NCBI RefSeq assembly: GCF_011174675.1
Contig: NZ_JAANIG010000011.1
Span: 50,880-114,879 of the forward strand
Direction: 5' to 3'
DNA length: 64,000 nt
Source of the DNA: Perlabentimonas gracilis
GTDB lineage: Bacteria; Bacteroidota; Bacteroidia; Bacteroidales; Tenuifilaceae
Numbering within the stretch: position 1 is the stretch's first letter; the number at the start of each line of letters is the position of its first letter. Shown here in pieces: positions 1 to 8,975 of the stretch. Below the pieces are notes generated by a model. That model was not told the origin of the DNA. It ran no database searches and worked only from the letters and a program-made list of their open reading frames with translations. The translations under genes and the position numbers were made by a program.

Positions 1-394
1 CGGGGTATTGGATGGGAACAAGCCTGCTTTTTAGAATGTCAACAGTGATGCTTGTGGAAGCAGCTGTGCTAGCTCCCTTTAATGTGTCGCTATGATCGTT
101 GCTTACGGTGTCGGCCAATTCAAATATATCAACATCTTGCCAAATAAATGTGGTGTCAATACTGGTTTCTCGCGTAATGCTGTCGAGGAATGATTCGAGT
201 AGTGCCAGCTCGGGATGTAGCTGAAAGCTGGATTTGTGCGAAGCTGAATCGAAACCCAAAAGCTGCACTGCCGTTGGGTAACGAAGGGTAAGGGAACCAA
301 TGCGAATACCTCCCCTAGGCATCAGTATGCTAAACGCAGCAAGAACTGCGAGAAGGATTGTGATGATAAGGAAAAGCTTTGATGGCTTAACCAT
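1..394 (-). CDS. Partial membrane-anchored or secreted protein, N-terminal 131 residues
   Basis: The reading frame is open from an ATG at 394 to the left edge, so the C-terminus is missing. The product starts MVKPSKLFLIITILLAVLA, a basic start followed by about 16 hydrophobic residues, which is a signal anchor or uncleaved signal peptide. After it comes a short stretch with RGGIRIGSLTLRYP and a Ser/Asp/Thr-rich region. This N-terminal layout reminds me of Bacteroidota SGNH/GDSL hydrolases, but no catalytic motif lies within the visible part, so that is a weak guess. It sits 92 bp downstream of mltD on the same strand and may belong to a cell-envelope cluster with it. The antisense frame in this interval has no protein-like features. 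Confidence 0.65.
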   Translation of the reverse strand, partial: MVKPSKLFLIITILLAVLAAFSILMPRGGIRIGSLTLRYPTAVQLLGFDSASHKSSFQLHPELALLESFLDSITRETSIDTTFIWQDVDIFELADTVSNDHSDTLKGASTAASTSITVDILKSRLVPIQYP

Positions 395-486
395 AAAGGT
401 TCATTGGTTTCTTCGGGGTTATTTTCGATTTAAATATACAATTTTTGAAATACTTAACACCAAAAACCCCCGAAAACCCCTTGGCT

Positions 487-1986
487 TTATCCCTTAGGTT
501 TTATTTTGATGGTTTGCCCCGGAACCAATCGATCCGTTGAAAGGTTGTTTATTTTCTTAAGGTCGGCGGTGCTAACACCGGGGTATTGTCTTGCAATATC
601 CCAAAGGGTATCGCCACGTTGAACCCTATGGTAAATGAAGTTTGGATCTGCTCCTTCGGGGGTACTCACTTGGCTAGCACGTTGTGCGGGAACATAAATA
701 GTGAGATTTTGCCCAACACGAATTAGGCTACCTCTAATGTTATTCCATCCTCGTAGTTGCGAAACGCTTACCCCATGGCGCTCAGCAATAGTGCCCAGTA
801 CATCACCATCCTTCACTCTGTAAGTTATCCGCTGGCTACCCGATGGTACATTGTGTTGGTATGACGCTGTATACCTGCTTGGGCTAACCACATTGTTGGG
901 GTTAAAGTATACAGAGTCTTTATATGCAAAGATTTCCTCCTGCCTATCAATAAATGGGCCTACAGCTTCAAACGGCAACTTGAGCGACAGCTGTTTTTGA
1001 TTTGCAGGTATAATATCCACCTTGTACTGTGGGTTTAAGTCGCGAAGCGTTTTTAGCGGAATTCCAAGAACGTGCGAAACCTGCTCGAGATGAAGCATTC
1101 CCGATACCATTACCGTATCGATTGTGGGTGGTAGCGTCATTGGTACTGGTCTTATGTTGTGCTCACGGTGATAGTGAAATGCGTAGGTTGCTGCAATAAA
1201 TGCTGGCACATAGCCTCGGGTTTCTCTGGGTAGGTAGTAGTATATATCCCAGTAGTTGCGCTTGCCACCAGCCCTGCGGATGGCCTTGTTCACATTGCCC
1301 GGGCCGCAGTTGTATGCTGCAATAACCAGGGTCCAGTCGCCATAAATGGCGTAAAGATCTTTGAGGAAGCGAGCAGCAGCATGGCTCGAGGCAATGGGAT
1401 CGCGCCTTTCATCAATGTATGAGTTTATGGTGAGGTTGTACATTCGGCCAGTGCCGTACATGAATTGCCATATACCGGTTGCGCCAACTCTCGATACTGC
1501 TCTTGGGTTCAGCGCCGACTCCACCACGGGAAGAATGCGTAGCTCAATGGGAACCTGATGTAAATCTAGTATTTCCTCAAAAATGGGCATATAAAATTCG
1601 GCCAAGCCAAGCATCACTTGTACCCTGTCGCGTTGACGGTTGGTGTAAACGTTTATATAATTGCGGACTATGCTGTTGTAGGGTAGGTCGAATATTGAGT
1701 TGATATCAGCCAAACGCTTAATGTAAACCGAATCGGGTAGGAGAGACGAGTCGTAGGCAAGATCCTCGGGTTCGATTACCGAAAGCATATTGGCTGAATC
1801 TTGCCCTACCTGAACGTACCATAGATTCAGCAGGCTGTCGAGGTTGGTACTAAAGTGCGATATCAACCCGAGCCCTTCCATTGTAGAGTCTCTTAGTACC
1901 GGGATGGTATCGCGTGTTGCAAATGATTTTGATGAAAACATTGCTATACCTGCGGCTATTGCTAGCACCAACGAAATTCGCTTCAT
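487..1986 (-). CDS. mltD: Membrane-bound lytic murein transglycosylase D with two LysM domains
   Basis: This 499-residue exported enzyme should cleave peptidoglycan glycan strands non-hydrolytically, forming 1,6-anhydromuramic ends in the periplasm. A signal peptide covers about residues 1-23. The SLT (lysozyme-like) domain lies at about 130-280. The candidate catalytic acid is Glu156 in VVESALNP, followed by the family signature GATGIWQFM and by AAYNCGPGNV. Two LysM peptidoglycan-binding repeats sit at about 400-445 (YRVKDGDVLGTIAERHGV) and 453-497 (HRVQRGDTLWDIARQYPG). Length and order match MltD of Bacteroidota. It lies 6 bp downstream of the DUF5683 gene, so it is very probably in the parAB transcription unit. 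This ties wall remodelling to chromosome partition genes, an arrangement I know from other Bacteroidota. Confidence 0.93.
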   Translation of the reverse strand: MKRISLVLAIAAGIAMFSSKSFATRDTIPVLRDSTMEGLGLISHFSTNLDSLLNLWYVQVGQDSANMLSVIEPEDLAYDSSLLPDSVYIKRLADINSIFDLPYNSIVRNYINVYTNRQRDRVQVMLGLAEFYMPIFEEILDLHQVPIELRILPVVESALNPRAVSRVGATGIWQFMYGTGRMYNLTINSYIDERRDPIASSHAAARFLKDLYAIYGDWTLVIAAYNCGPGNVNKAIRRAGGKRNYWDIYYYLPRETRGYVPAFIAATYAFHYHREHNIRPVPMTLPPTIDTVMVSGMLHLEQVSHVLGIPLKTLRDLNPQYKVDIIPANQKQLSLKLPFEAVGPFIDRQEEIFAYKDSVYFNPNNVVSPSRYTASYQHNVPSGSQRITYRVKDGDVLGTIAERHGVSVSQLRGWNNIRGSLIRVGQNLTIYVPAQRASQVSTPEGADPNFIYHRVQRGDTLWDIARQYPGVSTADLKKINNLSTDRLVPGQTIKIKPKG

Positions 1987-1992
1987 ATTGTT

Positions 1993-2874
1993 TTAGAAAT
2001 TAAAGTTTAAACGTAAGCCTAAAGTTAGGTTTTGGTTTGCGGTGTTGGCCATTGGATTGCTAAAAATGAGTGGCTCAAAGTTAAACGCGAGGTCGTCGCT
2101 AATATCCCAGTCGAAAAAATGGGCATCAACATATGCGTCAACAATGTTTAGCAAGTAAAAGCCAGCCATACCAATAATGGCCAGGTCGCGATTACGCCTA
2201 TAACCATTCCGGAGGTAGATAAGATCCGATTCCGATCGGATTTGACCAAACTCGTTGTTGGGGTACTCCAGCAGAGCGGTTCCAAATCGTTTGTAGCCCC
2301 GTTGGTTAAAGTCTATAACGTAGTAAATAGATGCAATACTACCAAACACAAAGGGCAGTTTCCATGGCTTTTGGTTATACACCTGCCCCATACCAGGTAG
2401 TAGTGCAGATAAAACGGAGGCTGTTAGGGGTGAGTGCTTCTCCTTATTGCGAACAATAAGCGCATCGGCAACACTGGCAATATAGAAAGTACCTGCTCCT
2501 GCATAGAATAGGTTGCGCTGAATTCGATACTGAGTCCATTGCTCCTCGAATCGATACTTTTCCAGTGGGCTATAGTAGGTTTGGTTATACTTGTTAAGCG
2601 TGGCGTGGTACTTATCGTTTGCTTGCAAACCCATGTATACCATAGAGCCCATACCGGCGTAAAAAATCGGAATTTTCCAATACTGTCGGTTGATTATTTG
2701 TCCCGAACCGGGCACAACCTGTGATGCTAGCCATACCTTTGCCGATGATATTGAGTCGAGTTTACTTGGCTCTGCAGCATACCCTGAGGTAGTATGAAAA
2801 AATAAAAGCAGGGCGATCATTAAATGATGCCCCAGTTTTATAAAAATTCTCTCGATGTGAAAAAATCCTCTCAA
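1993..2874 (-). CDS. DUF5683 family protein with an internal repeat
   Basis: This 293-residue protein has no established function. It is recognised as DUF5683 by its sequence and by its position just after parB. Two halves carry the same motif: PGSGQIINRQYWKIPIFYAG at about 55-74 and PGMGQVYNQKPWKLPFVFGS at about 160-179. Each is followed by hydrophobic, probably membrane-associated segments. A hydrophobic stretch at 19-34 may be a signal peptide. If so, an internal ATG at 2820 (residue 19, MIALLLFF) is an alternative start. The C-terminus ends in alternating hydrophobic residues and NFNF, as in outer-membrane proteins. The gene lies 46 bp after parB and 6 bp before mltD in one apparent operon. 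An envelope-linked role is inference only. Confidence 0.8.
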   Translation of the reverse strand: MRGFFHIERIFIKLGHHLMIALLLFFHTTSGYAAEPSKLDSISSAKVWLASQVVPGSGQIINRQYWKIPIFYAGMGSMVYMGLQANDKYHATLNKYNQTYYSPLEKYRFEEQWTQYRIQRNLFYAGAGTFYIASVADALIVRNKEKHSPLTASVLSALLPGMGQVYNQKPWKLPFVFGSIASIYYVIDFNQRGYKRFGTALLEYPNNEFGQIRSESDLIYLRNGYRRNRDLAIIGMAGFYLLNIVDAYVDAHFFDWDISDDLAFNFEPLIFSNPMANTANQNLTLGLRLNFNF

Positions 2875-2920
2875 TGGCCAAGATGTTTCTGTGGTGTGAA
2901 CGCAGAACGGTGCCGATTTA

Positions 2921-3829
2921 TTACTCGCCGAAACGATTAAATCTCTCCATTAGCTCTCCAAGTTCGCCGGGAGTGCGGTAGTTAATCACAATTTTTCCGC
3001 TTCCCTTTTTCCCGGGTTTAACCTCTACGCCCCAGCCAAACACATCCTGAAGTTTCTTCTGAAAATTGTCAAGTTCTTCGGGAATAGCGGGTTTTTCCTC
3101 AGTTGGTTTATCCTCTTTGGGCCTTGGTTGTGATGGTTCGGCAATGGTCTTGGCTAGCTCTTCGGCTTTGCGAACCGATAGATCCTCCTCAAGTATCATT
3201 TGGAAGATGCCAAGCTGGTGCTCCTTGCTCTCGAGCGAAATTAGTGCTCGCGCATGTCCCATGCTGAGTTTTCTGTCTCTTAGTCCAAGCTGAATTTCGG
3301 CTGGGAGTTTTAACAGTCGTAGGTAGTTAGTAACGGTGGCGCGTTTCTTACCCACCCTTTCCGACAGGTTGTCGTGGGTAAGCTTACACTCATCAATTAG
3401 TCGTTGGTAGCTAATGGCAACCTCTATGGCATCTAAGTCTTCGCGTTGGATATTTTCAACCAGAGCCATTTCAAGCATCCCCTGATCGTTGGCAGTGCGT
3501 ATAAATGCTGGCACTGTTTTTAATCCAGCTAGCTTCGATGCACGCAGCCTACGCTCTCCCGATATAAGTTGGTAGCCTCCGTCGAGCTGCCTTACGGTAA
3601 GTGGCTGAATTATGCCTAGCTCTTTAATCGAGTCGGATAGCTCCTGAAGAGCCTCCTTGTCAAACGATGTTCGGGGTTGAAAAGGATTCGCCTCAATTTT
3701 GTTGATATCAATCTCTTGAACAAGATCGTTACTTTTCGATTCTTCCCTTACCTCTGTACGTTGCTTGGGCGACTCGGCATCCTCAATAAGTGCTCCCAGT
3801 CCGCGTCCTAATGCCTGTTTCTTAACCAT
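2921..3829 (-). CDS. parB: Chromosome partition protein ParB
   Basis: This 302-residue ParB/Spo0J family protein binds parS sites, forms a CTP-dependent clamp and spreads around the origin for chromosome segregation. The N-terminus holds the short ParA-interacting basic segment (KKQALGRGLGALI). The ParB/Srx nuclease-like domain carries NPFQPR at 48-53 and the CTP-binding motif GERRLRA at 91-97, then ENIQRE at 125. A helix-turn-helix for parS recognition lies at about 150-175. The last 50 residues form the dimerisation region. It starts 41 bp after parA on the same strand. Such genes usually mark proximity to the replication origin, although no parS or oriC box was sought exhaustively here. 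Confidence 0.95.
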   Translation of the reverse strand: MVKKQALGRGLGALIEDAESPKQRTEVREESKSNDLVQEIDINKIEANPFQPRTSFDKEALQELSDSIKELGIIQPLTVRQLDGGYQLISGERRLRASKLAGLKTVPAFIRTANDQGMLEMALVENIQREDLDAIEVAISYQRLIDECKLTHDNLSERVGKKRATVTNYLRLLKLPAEIQLGLRDRKLSMGHARALISLESKEHQLGIFQMILEEDLSVRKAEELAKTIAEPSQPRPKEDKPTEEKPAIPEELDNFQKKLQDVFGWGVEVKPGKKGSGKIVINYRTPGELGELMERFNRFGE

Positions 3830-3870
3830 TGTTTAATATCTATATCTCACTCAAAGGTGACTGTGAAGTT

Positions 3871-4668
3871 TTAGTTGTTACTGTTTGTGTCGGCTACCTC
3901 GGCCACCTCGTTTTTTTGGATTAACTCGCGGGCGAGGTTAAGGTAGTTAGTCGATCCGGATGAGGCGGCATCGTATAGTATTACGGGCTTGCCGTAGCTT
4001 GGAGCTTCACTAAGCTTGATATTTCGCTGTATAATGGTCTCGAATACCATTTGCTGGAAGTGCTTTTTAACCTCGTCAACCACTTGGTTCGATAGGCGAA
4101 GGCGTGCATCGTACATGGTGAGCAGGAAGCCTTCAATTTTAAGCTCAGGGTTCAACCGGGTTTGGATTATCTTGATGGTGTTGAGTAGCTTGCCAAGCCC
4201 TTCGAGCGCAAAGTATTCGCACTGTACAGGTATAATCACCGAGTCGGCAGCTGTAAGCGCATTAACGGTGATAAGTCCTAGCGAGGGCGAGCAGTCAATC
4301 AGGATGAAATCGTAGTTGTCCTTTAGCTTTTCGATAACCGATTTTAGCATTTGCTCACGGTTGGGCATGTTAAGCATTTCTATCTCAGCACCTACTAGGT
4401 CGATATGGGAAGGGATTAGGTCGAGCCCCTCAATCTCACTTTTCAGTATGGTTTCGTTTGGGTTAACTTCATCCACAAGGCATTCGTAAATGCTGTTTTC
4501 AACATTGCGTAAATCGAACCCTGTCCCCGAGGTGGCGTTGGCCTGTGGGTCAGCATCAATAAGCAGTACCTTCTTCTCCAGAACGGCCAAGCTGGCTGCA
4601 AGATTTATTGCGGTTGTGGTTTTGCCCACTCCGCCCTTTTGGTTTGCTAGCGCTATTACTTTTCCCAT
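3871..4668 (-). CDS. parA: Chromosome partition ATPase ParA (Soj type)
   Basis: This 265-residue deviant-Walker ATPase binds DNA non-specifically in the ATP state and drives segregation of ParB-parS complexes. The P-loop KGGVGKTTT at residues 11-19 contains the signature lysine of the ParA/MinD family. The Walker A' segment is LLIDADPQANATSG, and the Walker B segment FILIDCSPSLGL is near 125. The length is that of chromosomal ParA without an N-terminal DNA-binding extension. It is the first gene of the parA-parB-DUF5683-mltD unit. A promoter-like sequence lies 39 bp upstream of its ATG. Confidence 0.96.
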   Translation of the reverse strand: MGKVIALANQKGGVGKTTTAINLAASLAVLEKKVLLIDADPQANATSGTGFDLRNVENSIYECLVDEVNPNETILKSEIEGLDLIPSHIDLVGAEIEMLNMPNREQMLKSVIEKLKDNYDFILIDCSPSLGLITVNALTAADSVIIPVQCEYFALEGLGKLLNTIKIIQTRLNPELKIEGFLLTMYDARLRLSNQVVDEVKKHFQQMVFETIIQRNIKLSEAPSYGKPVILYDAASSGSTNYLNLARELIQKNEVAEVADTNSNN

Positions 4669-4706
4669 AACGTAAAGAGTTTATTTCTAATGATTTTTTA
4701 AAGATG

Positions 4707-4738
4707 CAAAGTTATCCGATGCGTTAAAATGCAGGCAA
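4707..4738 (-). promoter_or_regulatory. Candidate promoter of the parAB operon
   Basis: On the minus strand TAACTTTG (4714-4707) matches the Bacteroidota -7 consensus TAnnTTTG exactly. A TTG at 4738-4736 lies 21 bp upstream, close to the expected -33 position. The element ends 38 bp before the parA ATG. Confidence 0.5.
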
Positions 4739-4914
4739 TTTTAAGGGCTACTAATATAAACATTGCCGCCGAACTTACCAACACGTTATTAACATTTTGC
4801 CCGTTTGCCCGTTTGCAAAAGTAGCTAATCTTTTGAAAAAAAGGTGGGTGGTTCGGTGAGCCTTTAGATAATGACTTTAATTATGCATATTTTAGCTGAA
4901 ATTTTTAAAGCATA

Positions 4915-5880
4915 GTGAAGGATTGGTTTGTTATAGTTAACCCTGTTGCAGGATCGGGTAGGGGTGCGCGCGATTGGCCCCAGATTAAGCGTTTGCTTGA
5001 AAAGCATTCGATAGACTTTGACTATAGGATTACTGAGCGAAAGCACCATGCTGTTGAACTAACGGTTGCAGCAGTCAAGGCTGGTTGTAGAAAGTTTATT
5101 TGCGTGGGTGGAGATGGCACCCATAACGAGATTGTTAATGGCGTCTTCATTCAGCAAGAGGTCTCCACGCAGGATATAACCATAGGGGTTGTTGCGGTGG
5201 GTACCGGGAATGATTGGGCAAAGTCTTTTAGTGTGCCCAGTGACTATACCAGCTGTATTAAGGCGATAAGTAAGGGGGTTACCTTTGTGCAGGATGTGGG
5301 AAGGGTTGAGTATTTCGAGGCTCGTGTTAAGCAGATGAGGTACTTCGCCAATGCTGCTGGAGCAGGGTTCGATGCCGATGTGGCTCATTCAACTAACAAG
5401 TTGAAGGAGGATGGGAGGCGAGGCCGCATGCTATACCTTATAAGCATTATAAAAACGTTAATGGTTTTTAGGTCGTCGGTTGCTAGGGTAACAATTGATG
5501 AAGCCGAGCACAGTGGTGAGTTTTTTAGCATTACCCTGGGTGTGGGGAAGTACAATGGCGGTGGAATGATGCAGATGCCCAATGCGGTGCCAAACGATGG
5601 CCTTTTTGATGTTACCCTTGTGCATAGGGTTAGTCGTTTTAATGTTATTCGGAATATTTTTAAACTATACAATGGGAAGATTCTGGAGCACTCCAAGATT
5701 TTTGGCTATACGGCCACGAGGGTGAAAATTTCTTCCAAGCCCCACTTCAACCTTGAGGTTGATGGCGAATCGCTGGGAACATCACCATTCGTTTTTACGT
5801 CAATTCCCAGTGCAGTTAGGGTTGTTGTCGGGGCCGATTTTTCAAAATCCATTGCTGCAAGAATGGAAATTTATGGCTAG
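4915..5880 (+). CDS. Diacylglycerol/sphingosine kinase family lipid kinase (YegS/DgkB-like)
   Basis: This 321-residue cytoplasmic lipid kinase of the DAGK catalytic family would phosphorylate diacylglycerol or a related lipid, recycling it to phosphatidic acid. The nucleotide-binding signatures are NPVAGSGRG at residues 9-17, GGDGTHNE at 65-72 and AVGTGNDWAKS at 94-104. The C-terminal beta-sandwich half contains the usual EVDGES segment near 280. In Bacteroidota such enzymes can act on sphingoid lipids, but the substrate cannot be told from sequence. The gene is transcribed divergently from parA and converges on priA with a gap of 10 bp. Confidence 0.9.
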   Translation: MKDWFVIVNPVAGSGRGARDWPQIKRLLEKHSIDFDYRITERKHHAVELTVAAVKAGCRKFICVGGDGTHNEIVNGVFIQQEVSTQDITIGVVAVGTGNDWAKSFSVPSDYTSCIKAISKGVTFVQDVGRVEYFEARVKQMRYFANAAGAGFDADVAHSTNKLKEDGRRGRMLYLISIIKTLMVFRSSVARVTIDEAEHSGEFFSITLGVGKYNGGGMMQMPNAVPNDGLFDVTLVHRVSRFNVIRNIFKLYNGKILEHSKIFGYTATRVKISSKPHFNLEVDGESLGTSPFVFTSIPSAVRVVVGADFSKSIAARMEIYG

Positions 5881-5890
5881 GGAGTCTGAG

Positions 5891-8380
5891 CTACATCGGG
5901 TCAACGTCGGGGAGAACAAAGAGACCTCTAAAAGGCTGATATTCTTTTATTCTATCCAGCTCAGCCTGCAGAATTGCCTTTGCCTTAGGTAGGTCGATGT
6001 TGCGTTCGAATTTAATTAGAATGTCCTTTATATAGAAGTTTTGAATCCGATTAATGAGCGGATCTTCAGGCCCAAGCACTCGGTTCTTGAAAATCGCCCT
6101 TAGGTTTCTTGCCAACTGCTCAGCAGCCACGCCAAGGGTCTTGCTATCGCGGTGCTTCATCGATATCTTTACAAGCCTATAGTAGGGTGGGTATTGGTAG
6201 TTATTTCGCTCCACCAGCTGCTGCTTGAAAAGCGACTCAAAATCGTTGTCAATCACTTGCCTGATTACCGGATGTGTAGGGTTCGCAGTTTGAATAATTA
6301 CCTGCCCTTGCTTATGCCTTCGCCCAGCCCGGCCGCTTACCTGTGCCATTAGCTGGTAACTTCGTTCGTAGGCTCTAAAGTCAGGGAAATTCAGCATATT
6401 ATCGGCATTGAGTATGCCAACTAAGCTCACCCTGTCAAAGTCGAGCCCCTTGGTAACCATTTGCGTGCCAATAAGGATATCCACTTTGCCACTTTCAAAA
6501 TCGCCAATAATCCGCTCGTACGAGTTGCGGCTTCGGGTAGAGTCGAGATCCATCCGCTCAATGCTTGCCGAAGGGAAAAATATTGCCAGCTCCTCCTCAA
6601 TTTTTTCGGTTCCAAAACCCTTGGTGCTTAGCCTGCTGCTTCCACAGGCAAGGCATGATGGTGGGTTTTGCATGGCAAATCCACAGTAATGGCAAACCAG
6701 CTGGTTGCTATGCTTATGCAGGGTAAGGCTTACGTTACAATGCTTGCACTGTGGCACCCAGGCGCACTCCTCGCACTCCACAAAGGGCGAGTACCCTCTA
6801 CGGTTTTGGAAAAGAATTACCTGCTCGTTACGCTCAAGTCGCTCGCCAATGGCATCGAGTAGCTGGGGGGCAAACATCGATTTCATAAGTTTTTTCTTGC
6901 GAGCCATAAGGGTGTCTACCACAGTGATTTGGGGTAGGCTAATTCCCTCGAATCGTTCTGTAATGCTCACCAGTCCGTACTTTCCGATCTGCGCATTGTA
7001 AAATGTTTCCACCGATGGTGTTGCAGTACCTAGCAGCACCTTGGCGCTAAACAGCTGCGCTAAAACAATGGCAGTATCCCTAGCATGGTAGCGTGGTGCA
7101 GGGTTAAACTGCTTGAATGTGTTTTCGTGCTCCTCATCTACAATAATAAGCCCAAGGCGCTTAAAAGGTAGGAATATGGATGACCTCACGCCGATGATAA
7201 CATCGTATGCTGGCACATCGGGCGAAGTGCCATCGTTGAGCAGGCTTTGGTACACCTCAACGCGCTGGTTATCGCTGAACTTGCTATGGTACACGCCAAC
7301 TCGGTTGCCAAAAAACCGTTTTAATCGATTGATGATCTGAGCCGTAAGGGCAATCTCGGGGAGTAGGTAAAGCACCTGTTTGCCCTGTGCTATGTGCTCC
7401 TTTATCAGCTTTATATAGATTTCAGTTTTTCCGCTGGAGGTTACACCGTGCAGTAGAACAACGTTCGTGTTGGTAAATTCTTTGTTGATATTTTCAAAAG
7501 CAGCTGTTTGGGCTTGGCTGAGCAAAAGGCTCTTCATGCTTCCATCGCCCCCCGCGTTTAACCTCGAAACCTCTCGTGTTTCTACCTCAAAAATATCCTT
7601 ATCAACGAGGGCCTTAAATGCTGCAGCAGATACTTGAGCCTTCTCCATGAGCTCCTTTTTTGCAACTGAACTGCTGAATGTACCTCGGTTAGGGGCAGTA
7701 AGCGCGAGGAAAGCCATTAGCAACTTTTGTTGCGACTGGGCTCTTGCAAGTTGCTCGAAGGTTTGGTTTACATCCTCATCAACTTTTAGCCGTGGATGAA
7801 GCCTTACAAAGGTTTCGAGTTTGGGTTTAAATGCTGGCTCAATGGATTCGCTTATGCTTAGTATTTTCTTGTCGAGTAACTTTTTGATACCCCCCATGGG
7901 TTGCTTGGCATCGGTTTTGGCAGCTAGCTGCTGTATGCTTATGCTCTTGCTATCCTCAAAGGCGCTAAGGATAGATGCTTCCGATTCGTTAAGCATTTCG
8001 GAGATTGCAAAATTCTCACCTTGGCTAATCAACGTTTCGCTTTCCAGCTTAAGCCCCGATGGGAGAGCCGCTTTCATCACCTCGCCCAACGTGCACATGT
8101 AGTAGGTAGATATCCAACTCCAGAGTTTTAGCTGCTCCTCTTGCACCAGGGGTTCCGAGTCGATAACCTGAACTATGTCCTTGGTTTGGTATGCTTCGGG
8201 GGCATTGCTATGCACTCTATGCACAATGGCTGAGTATAACTTCTTTTTGCCAAACTGCACCACAACTCTTACTCCGGGCATTACCTGCTGGGCTAACTCC
8301 GGTGGAATGGAGTAGGTGTATAGCTTTGGCAATGCCAAGGGCAGAATTACCTCGGTATATAGTTGGGATGCTGAATTCAC
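5891..8380 (-). CDS. priA: Primosomal replication restart helicase PriA
   Basis: This 829-residue 3'-5' DNA helicase reloads the replisome at stalled forks. The N-terminal 3'-OH-binding domain spans about 1-110. The DEAH-type helicase core follows, with Walker A GVTSSGKTE at 312-320, the Walker B box DEEH at 415-418 and PEIALT at 341. The zinc-binding region at about 535-590 contains four CxxC-type pairs (CEEC, CKHC, CHYC, CLAC). The GTQMVTKGLDF motif is that of PriA helicase domain 2. The minus-strand sequence TAATTTTG (8393-8386) matches a -7 element only 5 bp before the ATG. Either the transcript is nearly leaderless, or that match is chance. Confidence 0.96.
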   Translation of the reverse strand: MNSASQLYTEVILPLALPKLYTYSIPPELAQQVMPGVRVVVQFGKKKLYSAIVHRVHSNAPEAYQTKDIVQVIDSEPLVQEEQLKLWSWISTYYMCTLGEVMKAALPSGLKLESETLISQGENFAISEMLNESEASILSAFEDSKSISIQQLAAKTDAKQPMGGIKKLLDKKILSISESIEPAFKPKLETFVRLHPRLKVDEDVNQTFEQLARAQSQQKLLMAFLALTAPNRGTFSSSVAKKELMEKAQVSAAAFKALVDKDIFEVETREVSRLNAGGDGSMKSLLLSQAQTAAFENINKEFTNTNVVLLHGVTSSGKTEIYIKLIKEHIAQGKQVLYLLPEIALTAQIINRLKRFFGNRVGVYHSKFSDNQRVEVYQSLLNDGTSPDVPAYDVIIGVRSSIFLPFKRLGLIIVDEEHENTFKQFNPAPRYHARDTAIVLAQLFSAKVLLGTATPSVETFYNAQIGKYGLVSITERFEGISLPQITVVDTLMARKKKLMKSMFAPQLLDAIGERLERNEQVILFQNRRGYSPFVECEECAWVPQCKHCNVSLTLHKHSNQLVCHYCGFAMQNPPSCLACGSSRLSTKGFGTEKIEEELAIFFPSASIERMDLDSTRSRNSYERIIGDFESGKVDILIGTQMVTKGLDFDRVSLVGILNADNMLNFPDFRAYERSYQLMAQVSGRAGRRHKQGQVIIQTANPTHPVIRQVIDNDFESLFKQQLVERNNYQYPPYYRLVKISMKHRDSKTLGVAAEQLARNLRAIFKNRVLGPEDPLINRIQNFYIKDILIKFERNIDLPKAKAILQAELDRIKEYQPFRGLFVLPDVDPM

Positions 8381-8593
8381 AATGGCAAAATTAACCGAAA
8401 ATTTGGTACAACGAAATTGTGGTAACGTGCAGCAATTTGTGGCTCACGAAATATTTTAAGGTAAATAAGGATGGATAGGGCGTTGAGTTTGGATATTCGC
8501 GGTTTGTCGGTTACTTAGCTAATTACTCCGCCAATTATAATAAAGTTCGCAATAGGCAAATGGCAGTTGGAAAGGCAGGCTGATTCAATCAGC

Positions 8594-8713
8594 CACTTTA
8601 GACGCGGACAGGTTTTGCAAACGCTGTCAGGTCTTTTCAACGTTTGGCTAAGGCTCAGCAATCATCCAATCCTGCTCTCGTTATCTCGTCAAATAATGAC
8701 GAGACCCGAGACA
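8594..8713 (+). repeat. 120-bp direct repeat, copy 1
   Basis: This copy matches 8824-8943 at an offset of exactly 230 bp, with four substitutions in about 120 positions by eye. It starts at CACTTTAGACG and ends at GAGACCCGAGACA. Inside lies an imperfect palindrome GACAGGTTTTGCAAACGCTG followed by TC. Confidence 0.9.
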
Positions 8714-8823
8714 AACTGAGACACAGTCACGGCAAGGAAACGCTGTTCTTGCGAGGCAAGCAACCTGCCTGCCGACGTCAGTCAGGCAGCTTGCCTGCTG
8801 GCAAGCAGGGTCACTCAACTTCT

Positions 8824-8943
8824 CACTATAGACGCTGACAGGTTTTGCAAACGCTGTCAGGTCTTTTCAACCTTTGGCTAAGGCTCAGCAATCATCCAAT
8901 CCTGCTCTCGTTATCTCGTTAAATAATGACGAGACCCGAGACA
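8824..8943 (+). repeat. 120-bp direct repeat, copy 2
   Basis: Second copy of the repeat at 8594-8713. It starts CACTATAGACG and differs at four positions. The high identity argues for recent duplication, conversion or a conserved structural role. The copy ends about 30 bp before the stop codon of the DUF3109 gene that reads toward it. Confidence 0.9.
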
Positions 8944-8975
8944 GGCAGGCATCCAATCACCCCTTTTCAGTCTAT

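Larger units (their letters stand above)
8381..8975. other. Repeat- and hairpin-rich intergenic region
   Basis: About 595 bp without a credible gene between priA and the DUF3109 gene. It holds two 120-bp direct repeats (listed separately), a perfect 7-bp hairpin at 8578-8594 (arms GGCTGAT and ATCAGCC), and two small hairpins between the repeats at 8765-8789 (CTGCCTG and CAGGCAG) and 8790-8805 (CTTGCC and GGCAAG). Short open frames starting MAKAQQSSNPALVIS occur in both repeats only because the repeats are alike. They are not considered genes. The region resembles REP/BIME-like sequence. Confidence 0.7.

Noticed and set aside
8594..8943. CRISPR array
   Set aside because: Only two long repeats with one 110-bp spacer and internal hairpins, and no cas genes. 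This is not CRISPR architecture.
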